Assembly (NCBI GenBank): GCA_964562015.1
Contig: CAZLRH010000017.1
Coordinates: 1-64,000, forward strand
Source: CAZLRH01 sp964562015
GTDB lineage: Bacteria; Verrucomicrobiota; Verrucomicrobiia; Opitutales; JABDGR01
DNA length: 64,000 nt
Reading direction: 5' to 3'
Program-made: the position numbers and the translations under genes
Shown here: positions 34,019 to 42,625 of the stretch, piece after piece
Layout: each line of letters starts with the position of its first letter
Numbering within the stretch: position 1 is the first letter of the stretch
Notes under the pieces: model-generated
Database searches by the model: none
The model's input: only the letters and a program-made list of their open reading frames with translations
What the model was told of the DNA's origin: nothing

Positions 34019-34468
34019 ATGAATTATCTCATCTCAGTTTTGTTTTTAGTTCTGCTTGCCGGTTGCAGCAAAAATCCGGCTCAGCTTCAAGGGAAGGAGC
34101 GGCTTGATTATGTGTTTAAGCACATCGAATATCTCGGCGGCCTGAAAGAAGGGATGACAAAAGACCAAATTCGCGTAAGCATCGGTTCGCCTGAAAACAT
34201 TGATAACGACTATGTGTGGATGTATGCTGATGTTCCCTCGGAAGACGAAGGCAAGCAGGACTGGGAAAATATCAGGCAGCACGGAAGTAGTTACGGATTC
34301 TTTCTTACTTTTTATCAGGATAAACTGACCTCCCGGCCGACCAAGATTGCTGAGGACGACCCACGTGACACACTAGCGCACACGGCACACCTGCCAAGCG
34401 ACCAAGCCAATAAGTTGCTCAATGACGCACGCGCAAGGCACCAGCCGCCAGCTAGCACCGGTCATTGA
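34019..34468 (+). CDS. BamE/SmpA-like small lipoprotein, low G+C
   Basis: 149 residues with a lipoprotein signal ending in VLLAGC. The region GGLKEGMTKDQIRVSIGSPENIDNDYVWMY resembles the BamE/SmpA core (GMTxxxVxxxLGxP followed by an aromatic strand). The gene is visibly richer in A+T than its neighbours, which suggests recent acquisition. It separates the two arms of the T3SS locus. A role in secretin or needle-complex assembly is possible by position only. Confidence 0.6.
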   Translation: MNYLISVLFLVLLAGCSKNPAQLQGKERLDYVFKHIEYLGGLKEGMTKDQIRVSIGSPENIDNDYVWMYADVPSEDEGKQDWENIRQHGSSYGFFLTFYQDKLTSRPTKIAEDDPRDTLAHTAHLPSDQANKLLNDARARHQPPASTGH

Positions 34469-34865
34469 AAATCAAAATTAACAGCCCTCACGGACGGCGC
34501 GGCGGTGCGCCTGCTGGCGCGAAGTGCCAAAAAGGGGTCAGGTTGCGCCTGTCCCACTTGATGGCTTGGGTCGTGAGAAATGATCCGACTTGCTAGGTCG
34601 ATAGCTTTCCAACCTCATACGGCGGCTGGCGTCGCGGGTGGACAGTTATTGGCAGTGTCGTGGTACAGTATGAAAGCCTTGGTCCATTTTTGGAGCGCGG
34701 CACTTTAGCCCGCGCTCCGTTTACTCGGGCAATCATCTTTTGCGCGGGCTAAAACGCCGCGCGCCGAAAATGGGGCGGCCGCCAAGCCGTGCCGTTGCCC
34801 GGCGCCAGACGCGCTTGACTGCCGCGCGGCCCTCGGGCTTTAACGGGGGGCGCATCCGCGCGGCC
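34469..34865. other. Non-coding region with overlapping palindromes
   Basis: About 400 bases with no supported gene. It holds an imperfect palindrome with CAGG-TTGCG-CCTG near 34540 and the overlapping hairpins at 34692-34753, listed separately. A possible N-terminal extension of the following glycosyltransferase frame (to 34740) is Arg-rich and not protein-like. Confidence 0.55.
34692..34753. repeat. Two overlapping, mutually exclusive hairpins
   Basis: GGAGCGCGG at 34692-34700 pairs perfectly with CCGCGCTCC at 34710-34718. The stretch TTTAGCCCGCGC at 34704-34715 pairs perfectly with GCGCGGGCTAAA at 34742-34753. The shared middle means only one hairpin can form at a time. It is either an attenuator-like leader before the glycosyltransferase gene or a degenerate dispersed palindromic element. 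Confidence 0.6.
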
Positions 34866-36014
34866 ATGTTCCATTCCTTCCTCAGCGATGGTGAGAAGTT
34901 TTATTCCTGGGGCCAGCCGTTGGGAGCGTCGCTGCGCCACGTCCAGAAATTGCGGCCGGAGCCCGATGTGCCGTTTTACGCCGGGGAAACGATCAAGCCG
35001 GACGACTCCGTCCTGCTGCTGACCGGGACTTTCAAGGTGGCGCTGGGCGATTCGATTTGGCTGATTTCTTTCGTCCGCGACTGGTACCGCTGGCGGGCGC
35101 AACGGCGCGGGCAGGTGCGCGTCGGCGTGTCCGAAATTTCGCAGCCGCTGTATCGGGCGTTCCTGCCGCAGGCCATTGAGTTGTGCCTGCAAAATGTGCC
35201 GGAAAAGGAATTTCTGGCCACCACGTACAAACTGCCGGGCCTGCAATTTCCGCTGGACCGGGGCGGCGGCATCAAAAGCTGGGCCATGAACCGAAGCATG
35301 GTGAGCTGGCTCTACCAAAGTTGCGGCATGGTCTTCGACGGTTTGCCCGATTGGGGGGAGTTTGCCCCGCCGGCCGTGCTCGATCCGCCCAAGGCTTTTT
35401 TCCGGCGTATCGGCGTGCCGTCCGAACCTTTTATCTTTTTTCAAGCCAACAGCACCAGCCGCACGCGCACCCTTTCGCCGGCGTCCCGGCTCAAGCTCAT
35501 GCAGCACCTTTTGGCTCACTACGGCCGGCCGGTCTATTTGGTGGACACGGAGGAGCACAACGCCGAACTCGCGAAATTGCCCGGCGTGCGCACTTTTTTC
35601 GGCAAATTGAGCGCGCTGGATGTTTTCACGCTGGGGGCGCAGGCGGAATTGATTGTGTCGCCGGATACGCTCGGCATCCATTTAGGCGAAGCCTTTCGCC
35701 GGCCGGCGGTGGGCATTTTGGGGCCGACGCCGCCGCAGCACATGGCCTGGGGCTACCGGGTGCCGGCGTTTATCTATGGCAGCGGGTTCTGCGCCAACCG
35801 GCCGTGCGGGCACACCTCCTTTTTGCCGCGCAAAACCAAGTGCCCCACGCGCGACCTGGAATTTTGCGCCGTCACCGAGGATATCGATCTCGCGCTGTTC
35901 GACCGGGCGGTCGAGCGCACGCGGGAAAATCTGGCCCGCGCGCACTGGACGCCGCCGCGCCCGCCGCTCAGCCTGCGGGAAGAGCCCGCGGTCATGCACC
36001 CCTTCGGCGCCTAA
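34866..36014 (+). CDS. GT9-like (heptosyltransferase-like) glycosyltransferase with Cys4 motif
   Basis: 382 residues. The C-terminal half has the GT9 heptosyltransferase-like nucleotide-sugar fold: FIFFQANSTSRTRTLSP, then ALDVFTLGAQAELIVSPDTLGIHLGEAF and a PAVGILGPTPPQHMAWGY block. Near the C-terminus four cysteines (C309, C314, C326, C334) form a C-x4-C-x11-C-x7-C cluster, recalling the iron-binding cysteines of TibC-type protein heptosyltransferases. Heptosyltransferases of that group glycosylate surface proteins. In this place it might modify a T3SS protein. The ATG at 34866 is chosen; the upstream extension is Arg-rich. Membrane segments are absent. Confidence 0.72.
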   Translation: MFHSFLSDGEKFYSWGQPLGASLRHVQKLRPEPDVPFYAGETIKPDDSVLLLTGTFKVALGDSIWLISFVRDWYRWRAQRRGQVRVGVSEISQPLYRAFLPQAIELCLQNVPEKEFLATTYKLPGLQFPLDRGGGIKSWAMNRSMVSWLYQSCGMVFDGLPDWGEFAPPAVLDPPKAFFRRIGVPSEPFIFFQANSTSRTRTLSPASRLKLMQHLLAHYGRPVYLVDTEEHNAELAKLPGVRTFFGKLSALDVFTLGAQAELIVSPDTLGIHLGEAFRRPAVGILGPTPPQHMAWGYRVPAFIYGSGFCANRPCGHTSFLPRKTKCPTRDLEFCAVTEDIDLALFDRAVERTRENLARAHWTPPRPPLSLREEPAVMHPFGA

Positions 36015-36044
36015 CGGTCGAGCTTGAACTCACGCGACCGTTAG
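36011..36044 (+). terminator. Hairpin at the end of the GT9-like gene
   Basis: CTAACGGTCG (36011-36020) and CGACCGTTAG (36035-36044) form a perfect 10-base-pair stem that includes the stop codon of the glycosyltransferase gene. No T run follows, so termination would not be of the simple intrinsic type; the hairpin may protect the 3' end of the transcript. Confidence 0.5.
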
Positions 36045-36144
36045 GGTCCTGAGGCGATGCCCCCGGCTAAATTTACAAAATTGGATTTGCGCTGGCCCAA
36101 AACCATTCACTACCATCACGCTCCCCAAGAGCCCATTTCCACCT

Positions 36145-36501
36145 ATGAGCACCACTCCCAGTTCGTCCAATGTCGGTGATAATGACATTCTGCTCGTGCA
36201 GAATAAACCGGGGGCTCCGATCGTGGAGGGGGGCGTGGACCAACTCCTCGCGGACATCCGGCAAACCATGGCCATCGCCGATGCCGCCATCGACCGCCAG
36301 AAACGTTTTAACCAGGCCTTTCTCGAGGCCGCGAGCAAGTTGCCGGAGAAAACGTTGCACGGCCCGGTGCCGGATACGGCGGAAGCGCGCCGCTTGATGG
36401 AGATGTGCACACAGATGATGGAGCGCCACCTGCCCGAGGTTGCGTCCGTGGCCAAAGGCCGCCCGCGCCAGGCCAGCCCGCACCTGATCAACCGCGTCTA
36501 A
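36145..36501 (+). CDS. LcrG-like tip-protein chaperone/regulator
   Basis: 118 residues. The helix IRQTMAIADAAIDRQKRFNQAFLEAASKLPE and the C-terminal KGRPRQASPHLINRV parallel LcrG of Yersinia, which has a similar first helix and ends in a basic GKRPRKP-type segment. It precedes the candidate tip gene, then SycD, YopB and YopD counterparts, exactly the order lcrG-lcrV-lcrH-yopB-yopD. LcrG binds LcrV and blocks effector export before host contact. The similarity is short, so this is a supported but not firm call. Confidence 0.55.
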   Translation: MSTTPSSSNVGDNDILLVQNKPGAPIVEGGVDQLLADIRQTMAIADAAIDRQKRFNQAFLEAASKLPEKTLHGPVPDTAEARRLMEMCTQMMERHLPEVASVAKGRPRQASPHLINRV

Positions 36502-36593
36502 AACGCCCGCCCGGCGTCGGAATAAATCCTGCTTTCCTCCTCTCCCATGACCACCCGGCGACTGGGCCGGAGCCAATCTTAACCTACCCGACC

Positions 36594-37262
36594 ATGAGTG
36601 TTAACTTGAATCCCAACGTTTTGCAGGCTTACGACCGCCTCCTGTCCAACACGGACCGCGCCCTGCGGGAGGAAGATCCCAACAAGAAGGGGCAAACGCC
36701 GTTAGGCGGGCCGGGGCCAATGACCTCCACCGGCACGCCGGTCGTCCACGCCACCCAGTCAGATATCGTAATTGCCTTTATCAAAGTGTCCGACCGGGTG
36801 ACGCAGCAGCTCAAGGACATGCGCGACTGCCTCGACGAACTCAACAAGAAGGTCGAGGACCTCGGCAAGCGCATGTCCGAAGCCTCCAAAAATGCCGCCA
36901 ACATCTCGGGCGACAAGGACAACAAGCGCGGCGGGGCCGACGCGGCCGAGGAAATCAAGAAGCTGGCGGCGGAAATGAAAAGCCTCACGGTCACCCATGG
37001 CGATGTCACCATCAAGGTCGACATGTCCCTCACCGCGCCGAGCACGGATTCCGGCAAGGGCGGCTCGGGCTTCTCGAAGGACCAGTGGCAGTCCGTCTCC
37101 CAGCAATTGCAGACGGACATCAGCGCCATTCAAACGAACATAAAATCGCTCAGCAGCGACATGCAGATCAATATTTCCAACTGGCAGACGTTTTCCGGCC
37201 AGTTGATCAAGGGCCTCGAGCAAATGGCCTCGGGCCTGACGCGCATCGCCGGCAACGACTAA
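36594..37262 (+). CDS. sctA: Candidate T3SS needle-tip protein SctA (LcrV position)
   Basis: 222 residues, hydrophilic, without membrane helix or signal peptide. It is rich in coiled coil (DRVTQQLKDMRDCLDELNKKVEDLGKRMSEA) with a C-terminal amphipathic helix (WQTFSGQLIKGLEQMASGLTRIA). It is shorter than LcrV (about 325 residues) and no family is recognised by sequence. Its place between the LcrG-like gene and the SycD chaperone gene is that of the tip protein. An EspA/SseB-like filament protein is an alternative. Confidence 0.55.
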   Translation: MSVNLNPNVLQAYDRLLSNTDRALREEDPNKKGQTPLGGPGPMTSTGTPVVHATQSDIVIAFIKVSDRVTQQLKDMRDCLDELNKKVEDLGKRMSEASKNAANISGDKDNKRGGADAAEEIKKLAAEMKSLTVTHGDVTIKVDMSLTAPSTDSGKGGSGFSKDQWQSVSQQLQTDISAIQTNIKSLSSDMQINISNWQTFSGQLIKGLEQMASGLTRIAGND

Positions 37263-37287
37263 TTTCCCCCCTTCTCCACTCCCCGCC

Positions 37288-37809
37288 ATGCCTACTGCAG
37301 CCCCCGCGAAGCTCACCGTCGAGGAATTGCTCGCCGATCAGGAATTGCGCGATGTCGCGCTTTTGTTTTTTGGCCAGGGCGGCCAGTTAAAAACGCTCAA
37401 CAACGTCACCGACCAGCAGCTTGAGGGCGTGTACGACCTCGGCGTGCAGTTCTACCGGGCCGACAAGTATGACAAGGCTGAGCCGCTCCTGCAGTTGTGC
37501 TGCCTGCTCGATACCTCGCAACCGCGTTTCTGGCGCACGCTGGCGGCCACCCGCCAGATGCGGGGAAATTTGACCGGCGCGATGGAGGGCTACGCCATGG
37601 GCTTGATTTTGGAGCCCACCAACCCCGCCAACTTGCTGGAGATCGCCACCTGCCTGATGGCCCAGGGCGAATTGGAGCGCGCCAAGGATGCCCTGCGCGG
37701 CGTGGCCGACATCGGCGCCGGCGACCCGCGCCACCAGGCCGTGCGCGACAAGGCCGCCAAATTGCTCGCCGTCCTCGAACATTCCCGCGCCACGCCGGCC
37801 GGCCGCTAA
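37288..37809 (+). CDS. sycD: Class II translocator chaperone, SycD/LcrH family
   Basis: 173 residues of three TPR repeats. The family start appears as GGQLKTLNNVTDQQLEGVYDLGVQFYRADKYDKAEPLLQLCCLLD, followed by QPRFWRTLAATRQMRGNLTGAMEGYAMGLIL. Each part matches the SycD/LcrH/IpgC pattern. These chaperones bind both translocators in the cytoplasm and can act in regulation. It lies directly before the two translocator genes. Confidence 0.93.
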   Translation: MPTAAPAKLTVEELLADQELRDVALLFFGQGGQLKTLNNVTDQQLEGVYDLGVQFYRADKYDKAEPLLQLCCLLDTSQPRFWRTLAATRQMRGNLTGAMEGYAMGLILEPTNPANLLEIATCLMAQGELERAKDALRGVADIGAGDPRHQAVRDKAAKLLAVLEHSRATPAGR

Positions 37810-37821
37810 TTCTTTTCCACC

Positions 37822-39060
37822 ATGGGCCAGGAAATCCAATTGCACATGCCGGGAGTGGCGCCGGGGGTCGTCCTGACGCCCGACCATCGCCGGGAGATGG
37901 ACAAAAAGCTCAAGGATTTGAAGGAGTTTTTTGGCGACTCGGTCACGCTGGAAACCACGGAGACGCGCCCGGGCGAGCCGGGCGGAATGGTGAAGGTGAC
38001 CATTCAAACCGGCAAACCCCCGGTGGAAGATGCGCGGGGCGGTGGCTCCGGCGGGTCGGGCGGCGAAGGCCAGGGGCAGGGTGGCCAGCGCGGCAAGACG
38101 GGCGGCTCGGAAATCATCGACATCGCTTTTCTCGAGGCCTGGAACACCGCGACGACGACGGATGTCATCGCCCGCGCTGCCAAGGAAATGGTCCTCACTT
38201 CCGCCCGCAATCAACAAACCGATGCGGCCGAAGCCTTGAAGAAAATGACCGAGGCGATGAATTTGAAGCCGATCATGAAAGTGCTGGAGGTGCTGGTGAA
38301 GGTGCTGGCGATTGTGGTTTCGGTGGTCGTGCTGGCGGCGTCGATCGCGGCGGCCGTGGCCAGCGGCGGTGCGGCGGCGCCCCTGATTGCCGCAGTCATC
38401 GCAGGCATTGGGATGTTGATGTCGGTTGTTTCAGCCACCCCGGCGGTGGACGCCATGGAGAAGTCCGCTCCGGGCATGAAAATCGCCTGGGATGTCATGA
38501 CCATCGCAGTCTCCGTCGCCGCCCTGGGCGTGGGGGTGGTTGCCGCCGCGGCCAAAACTGCGGCGCAGACGGCCGCCCAGACGGCTGCGAAAGTTACCGA
38601 GGAAGCGACCAAGAAAGCTCTGGAAACGACGCAAAAAGTGGTCACGGAAACCGTTAAACAGACCAGCACGGAAGTCACCAAGGAGGTGGTCAAGCAGTCC
38701 ACCCAGGAGGCCGCGAAAGAGGCGACCAAGGAAGCCCTGAGCGCGGCGAACCGCGAACTCGCCGAATCCATGGGCCGCCGGTTGACGCTCGTGGGCAAGG
38801 GCGTCGGCGCGGTCACCGGGCTGGCGGGCGCCAGCTCCGCCAGCGTGAGCGCTTATGCGGGGGTCCGCGAATCCGAGGGCACCGGCCTGCAGGCGCGGGC
38901 AAATTTGGCGAATCGCGACCAGGACTTTTCCCTCAAACTGGCCGAGCACACGATGGAAACGATGAAAGCTGTCACGGATTCCGCGCTCGCCATCATGGAG
39001 TCCTACTCGCAGGTATTGCAGTCCATGCATTCCTCCCGCGCCCTTTCCCAGTCCGTCTAA
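37822..39060 (+). CDS. sctE: Major T3SS translocator SctE (YopB/IpaB-like)
   Basis: 412 residues. A hydrophilic N-terminus with a Gly/Gln-rich linker (about 72-96) is followed by hydrophobic segments at about 158-181, 184-205 and 226-244, then an Ala/Lys/Glu/Thr coiled coil to about 320 and a helical C-terminus. Paired membrane segments flanked by coiled coil are the hallmark of the large pore-forming translocators, secreted through the needle to insert in the host membrane. It follows the SycD gene by 12 bases. Confidence 0.85.
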   Translation: MGQEIQLHMPGVAPGVVLTPDHRREMDKKLKDLKEFFGDSVTLETTETRPGEPGGMVKVTIQTGKPPVEDARGGGSGGSGGEGQGQGGQRGKTGGSEIIDIAFLEAWNTATTTDVIARAAKEMVLTSARNQQTDAAEALKKMTEAMNLKPIMKVLEVLVKVLAIVVSVVVLAASIAAAVASGGAAAPLIAAVIAGIGMLMSVVSATPAVDAMEKSAPGMKIAWDVMTIAVSVAALGVGVVAAAAKTAAQTAAQTAAKVTEEATKKALETTQKVVTETVKQTSTEVTKEVVKQSTQEAAKEATKEALSAANRELAESMGRRLTLVGKGVGAVTGLAGASSASVSAYAGVRESEGTGLQARANLANRDQDFSLKLAEHTMETMKAVTDSALAIMESYSQVLQSMHSSRALSQSV

Positions 39061-39082
39061 TACTTCAACCTCTCCCTTCACC

Positions 39083-40312
39083 ATGGGCCCCATCTCCACC
39101 TCCGCTCCTTTCATTCCCACCGGACTCACGCCGCGCGAAATGGCCGGCAAGCTCAAGTCGCAATTTCCCGGCTCGGACGTGCGGGTCGAGGGCGACAGCG
39201 TCGTGCTGATGAACTCCACGGACATGGTGCGGGTGCATTTCAGCGGTGGCCGCCTGGTGCTGGAAAACAAGCCGGTGGTCGAGGAATCCCGGGGCAGCTA
39301 CAATCCCAACGCCAAGAACGATGCCGGCGAGGATGTCGTCACTATGCTGCTGCGGCTTATTCAAAAACTGAATGAACAGCGCTCGAAATTGCAGTTGACC
39401 ATGGGCCAGGCGAAATCGGATTTGATGAAGGGCGAATACGACTCCACGATGAAGCAGGCCGACAAGCAGCTCGCTGCCGCCGTGGTCAGCGGGGTGGTGG
39501 GGGTGGTGATGGGCCTGTCCTCCGCCGCCGTGCAATTCAAAGGCTTGGGCAAAATGACCGCCTTGAGCAAGGAAGTGGATGCACTCGGCGCGAAAAAGCT
39601 GGAAGTGATGACCGGCGGCACCCCGGGCACTCCGCCGGGCACGCCTCCTGGCACCCCTCCGGGAGGACGCTCGCCCACTGTTGACTCGCCCACACCCACC
39701 ACCGATGAGGGCGCCGGCCGCTCTTTATCCCGAGTGGGCGGCAGTGGCGGACGTGGCGGCTCGGGCACCGATATTGAAATGCACGACATGTCCACCTCGC
39801 GCACGACTACCCGGCCGGAAGGCACCATGGTCGAAGGCATGAGCCGCACCGAGGGTACGCCGCCGCGCACCGGTGGCACCCCGCCGCCCGAAGGAGGCAC
39901 CAGCCGGACTCAACCCGAAGGGGGCACGGGCGGAACCCAGCCGGAAGGCACCGGCCCGACGCCGCCGAGCCGGGAAGAACTCGCCCAACGAACCGCGATT
40001 GCCGAAGAGCTTTCCACGCAACGCGACGGCAAATTGCGTGAGTATTTCAAGGTCGAGCAAAGCCAGCGGGCCATCGCCACGGTGCTCGACTCCGCACAAA
40101 AGGGCGCGGATTCGGGGGGCGGCATCATGAATTCCGAGGCCACCCGCGAAGGTGCCATGGCCAAGTTGCAAGCTTCCAGCCAGGCCCTGCTCGACACTGC
40201 CTTTCAGGCGGTCTTGCAGCAGACCGGGGAGGCCCATTCCTCACTTACCCAGGCCGCCCTCAGCTATAACCAAGCGCTCGCGCAAATGGCCAACTCCGGC
40301 CGCATCGTTTGA
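39083..40312 (+). CDS. sctB: Minor T3SS translocator SctB (YopD-like)
   Basis: 409 residues with one membrane helix (about 130-152, AAAVVSGVVGVVMGLSSAAV), a coiled-coil start and a helical C-terminus, the plan of YopD/IpaC-type translocators. It differs from known members by a long low-complexity insertion at about 178-310 made of Gly, Thr, Pro, Arg and Glu with repeated GTPP units. The N-terminal 70 residues form a small beta-rich domain. Its place behind sctE and SycD supports the call. Confidence 0.78.
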   Translation: MGPISTSAPFIPTGLTPREMAGKLKSQFPGSDVRVEGDSVVLMNSTDMVRVHFSGGRLVLENKPVVEESRGSYNPNAKNDAGEDVVTMLLRLIQKLNEQRSKLQLTMGQAKSDLMKGEYDSTMKQADKQLAAAVVSGVVGVVMGLSSAAVQFKGLGKMTALSKEVDALGAKKLEVMTGGTPGTPPGTPPGTPPGGRSPTVDSPTPTTDEGAGRSLSRVGGSGGRGGSGTDIEMHDMSTSRTTTRPEGTMVEGMSRTEGTPPRTGGTPPPEGGTSRTQPEGGTGGTQPEGTGPTPPSREELAQRTAIAEELSTQRDGKLREYFKVEQSQRAIATVLDSAQKGADSGGGIMNSEATREGAMAKLQASSQALLDTAFQAVLQQTGEAHSSLTQAALSYNQALAQMANSGRIV

Positions 40313-40343
40313 CGCGAATCCGCCTCCAGCCACCCTTTTTGCC

Positions 40344-40808
40344 ATGCTCTTGAGCGAATATGTCCGCGATTTTTTTCGCGTCTGCGAATGGGGTGCGGTG
40401 CCCCCGGCGGACGCGCAGGGGCGGCATCAATTCACGGTGGACGGATTGTACGAGTTGGCGTTCAGTCCCGCGCGGGACAATGGCGTCATCTTGAGCGGCC
40501 GGGTGGCCGCGGCGGAAACCGGCGATGAACTGGATGCCGACGAACTGGAAAAGATGCTGCGTTTCTCCCTCGACGGGTGTGGGAAAAGCCGCTCCGGCCT
40601 GACCTTTGACGCCGCCACCCGCGAGTTGCTCCTCTACGCCCGGTTGCCGCTTGAACCCTTGGACGAGATGACCGTGCTTGATTTTGCCAACGGCTTTCTG
40701 CATGAGTTGAAGCTGTGGGTACAGCATCTCCTCGAAAGCACGGCCGCTTCCGCTCCGGCCGGGCCCGAACCGTGGAACCAAGGCCGCTGGCGTTTTGCCC
40801 GGCCATGA
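40344..40808 (+). CDS. Class I CesT-like T3SS chaperone
   Basis: 154 residues with the class I chaperone pattern: helix SEYVRDFFRVCEWG, strands FTVDGLYELAFSP and GVILSGRVAA, helix ELEKMLRFSLDGC, strand LTFDAATRELLLYARLPL and helix FANGFLHELKLWVQHLL. Its stop overlaps the sctC start (ATGA). It might serve a substrate in this operon; a role in secretin assembly cannot be excluded. Confidence 0.7.
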   Translation: MLLSEYVRDFFRVCEWGAVPPADAQGRHQFTVDGLYELAFSPARDNGVILSGRVAAAETGDELDADELEKMLRFSLDGCGKSRSGLTFDAATRELLLYARLPLEPLDEMTVLDFANGFLHELKLWVQHLLESTAASAPAGPEPWNQGRWRFARP

Positions 40809-42613
40809 GGCGCTCTTTGCTCACCTTGGGCTGGCTGCTGGCCGCCGGTTTGGCTGCCGGCGCCGCCGACGCTCCCGCCTCCACGCCGGCGGCGGCGGGC
40901 GCGCCCAGTTGGTCGTTGCACGCGGACAAGCAGCCGCTCCCGGCCTTTTTGAAAAGCCTCGGCCAGTTGCAGGGCTTTCCCGTCGTGGTGGACGCGGACC
41001 TCAAGGGCGTCGTCAACGGCGATTTCTCGAATGTGCCGCTGGAAAAGGTGCTCAACGACATGGCCGGAGTTTATGATTTTGTGTGGTACAACGACGGGCA
41101 CACGATCTGGGTCAGCAGCCAGGACAAGGTCGTCACCCGCGTGTTCATCAGCGATCGGTACGAGGTCTCGCAATTGCTGGAGATGATCCAGGGCCTCGGG
41201 TTGCTCAACCCGACCATCCAGGCCAAGGTCGAGAAAAACAACAATCTCTTGATGATTTCCGGGCCGCCGCGCTTTTTGCAGTTGGTGGATGATTTGAGCC
41301 AGTCCCTCGCCAAGGCCACGCCGATCACCCTGGCCGACCGCACGAGCATCCGTTCGTTTCCGCTGACCTATGCGTGGGCTTACGATTTGGAATTCGGCTA
41401 CGGCCAGACCAGCCTCAAGGTGCCGGGCGTCGCGACGCTCATCGCCCAAATCATGTCCAACTCCACCGTCGGCGGGAGCAGCGGCTCGCTGAGTTCCAGC
41501 GAGAGCCAGCCGCAGTCGATGAAGCCCATCAGTGCGGAGGCCGTTGCGCCTTCCGGCCTGGGTGCCAAGCCGGCCGCCGCACCCGCGGGCAAGAGCGACG
41601 CCAGTGCGTCCGCCTCCGGCGCGGCCAGCACGGTGACATCGCAAATCACCTCCTCCGTCACCGCCGATGTGCGCCGCAACGCCGTCATCATCAAGGACCG
41701 GCAGGCCGCCATGCCCCTTTACGAGGATTTGATCAAGGAATTCGACAAACCCGTGCGCGTCATTGCCATCACGGCGGTGATTGTGGACTTGAACAGCGCG
41801 GCGCAGACGAGCCTGGGTTTGCAGCAAGTCAGCGTGGGCTATGCCGGCAGTACCGGCACGCTGCGCCCCGCGGGCACGGGCATTCCGGATAACCAGGTCA
41901 CCGCCTCGACCTCCCTCGTGCTCGGCGATTTGAAAGTGCTGGCCAACATCCAGGCGCAGGTGGGCTTGGGCAACGCCCGCATCGTGTCGCAGCCCGCCAT
42001 CATGACGTTTGACAACATGGGCGCGGTGATTTCGCAGGACAGCAGCTTTTATGTTTCCGTGCCCGGCACCTTTAATTCCAGTTTATATGAAGTGACGACC
42101 GGGCTGGCGCTGCGCGTCACGCCGCAAATCATTCTCGAGAACGACCAGCAGAAAATCAAATTGCTGGTCACCATCCGGGACGGGGCGGTGCAAGGCCAGG
42201 GCTCTTCGGTGCAGGGCATTCCGCAGACCACGGAGAATTTCATCAACACGCAGGCGGTCATTCTGGAAGGCCAAAGCCTCCTCATCGGCGGCATTTACCG
42301 TTCGACGGAGAAGGCGTCGGAGACCGGCGTGCCCTGGCTGAAGGACGTGCCGGTGCTGGGGTATTTGTTCAAGACCTCGACCACGGAACATAGCCAGGTG
42401 GAACGCGCTTACCTCATCACGCCGCGTATTGTGGAACTGAATGCCGCGAACCAAAACGCCCAGGATTTCAAGTTGCTCATTCCCACGGCGGAGCCGGATC
42501 CCGTGCTGACGCCCAAGCCCTTTTACAGTATTCCGAAATATCCGCCGGGCCCGAATGCGGCGCCCGGCGCGTCGTCGGCGCCGGTGCCCATGCCGCACAT
42601 TTTTAAACCCTAG
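40805..42613 (+). CDS. sctC: T3SS outer-membrane secretin SctC (YscC)
   Basis: 602 residues with a signal peptide (LTLGWLLAAGLAAGAADAP). Periplasmic N0/N1/N3 domains follow (LEKVLNDMAGVYDFVWYNDGHTIWVS, VRRNAVIIKDRQAAMPLYEDLI), then the secretin core (LGNARIVSQPAIMTFDNMGAVI, GLALRVTPQIILENDQQKIKLLVTI, EGQSLLIGGIYRS, VPVLGYLF). It forms the outer-membrane ring through which the needle passes. The frame extends upstream inside the chaperone gene, but the ATG at 40805 fits the signal peptide. No pilotin gene is recognised here. Confidence 0.95.
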   Translation: MRRSLLTLGWLLAAGLAAGAADAPASTPAAAGAPSWSLHADKQPLPAFLKSLGQLQGFPVVVDADLKGVVNGDFSNVPLEKVLNDMAGVYDFVWYNDGHTIWVSSQDKVVTRVFISDRYEVSQLLEMIQGLGLLNPTIQAKVEKNNNLLMISGPPRFLQLVDDLSQSLAKATPITLADRTSIRSFPLTYAWAYDLEFGYGQTSLKVPGVATLIAQIMSNSTVGGSSGSLSSSESQPQSMKPISAEAVAPSGLGAKPAAAPAGKSDASASASGAASTVTSQITSSVTADVRRNAVIIKDRQAAMPLYEDLIKEFDKPVRVIAITAVIVDLNSAAQTSLGLQQVSVGYAGSTGTLRPAGTGIPDNQVTASTSLVLGDLKVLANIQAQVGLGNARIVSQPAIMTFDNMGAVISQDSSFYVSVPGTFNSSLYEVTTGLALRVTPQIILENDQQKIKLLVTIRDGAVQGQGSSVQGIPQTTENFINTQAVILEGQSLLIGGIYRSTEKASETGVPWLKDVPVLGYLFKTSTTEHSQVERAYLITPRIVELNAANQNAQDFKLLIPTAEPDPVLTPKPFYSIPKYPPGPNAAPGASSAPVPMPHIFKP

Positions 42614-42625
42614 GCCCGCGTCGCC

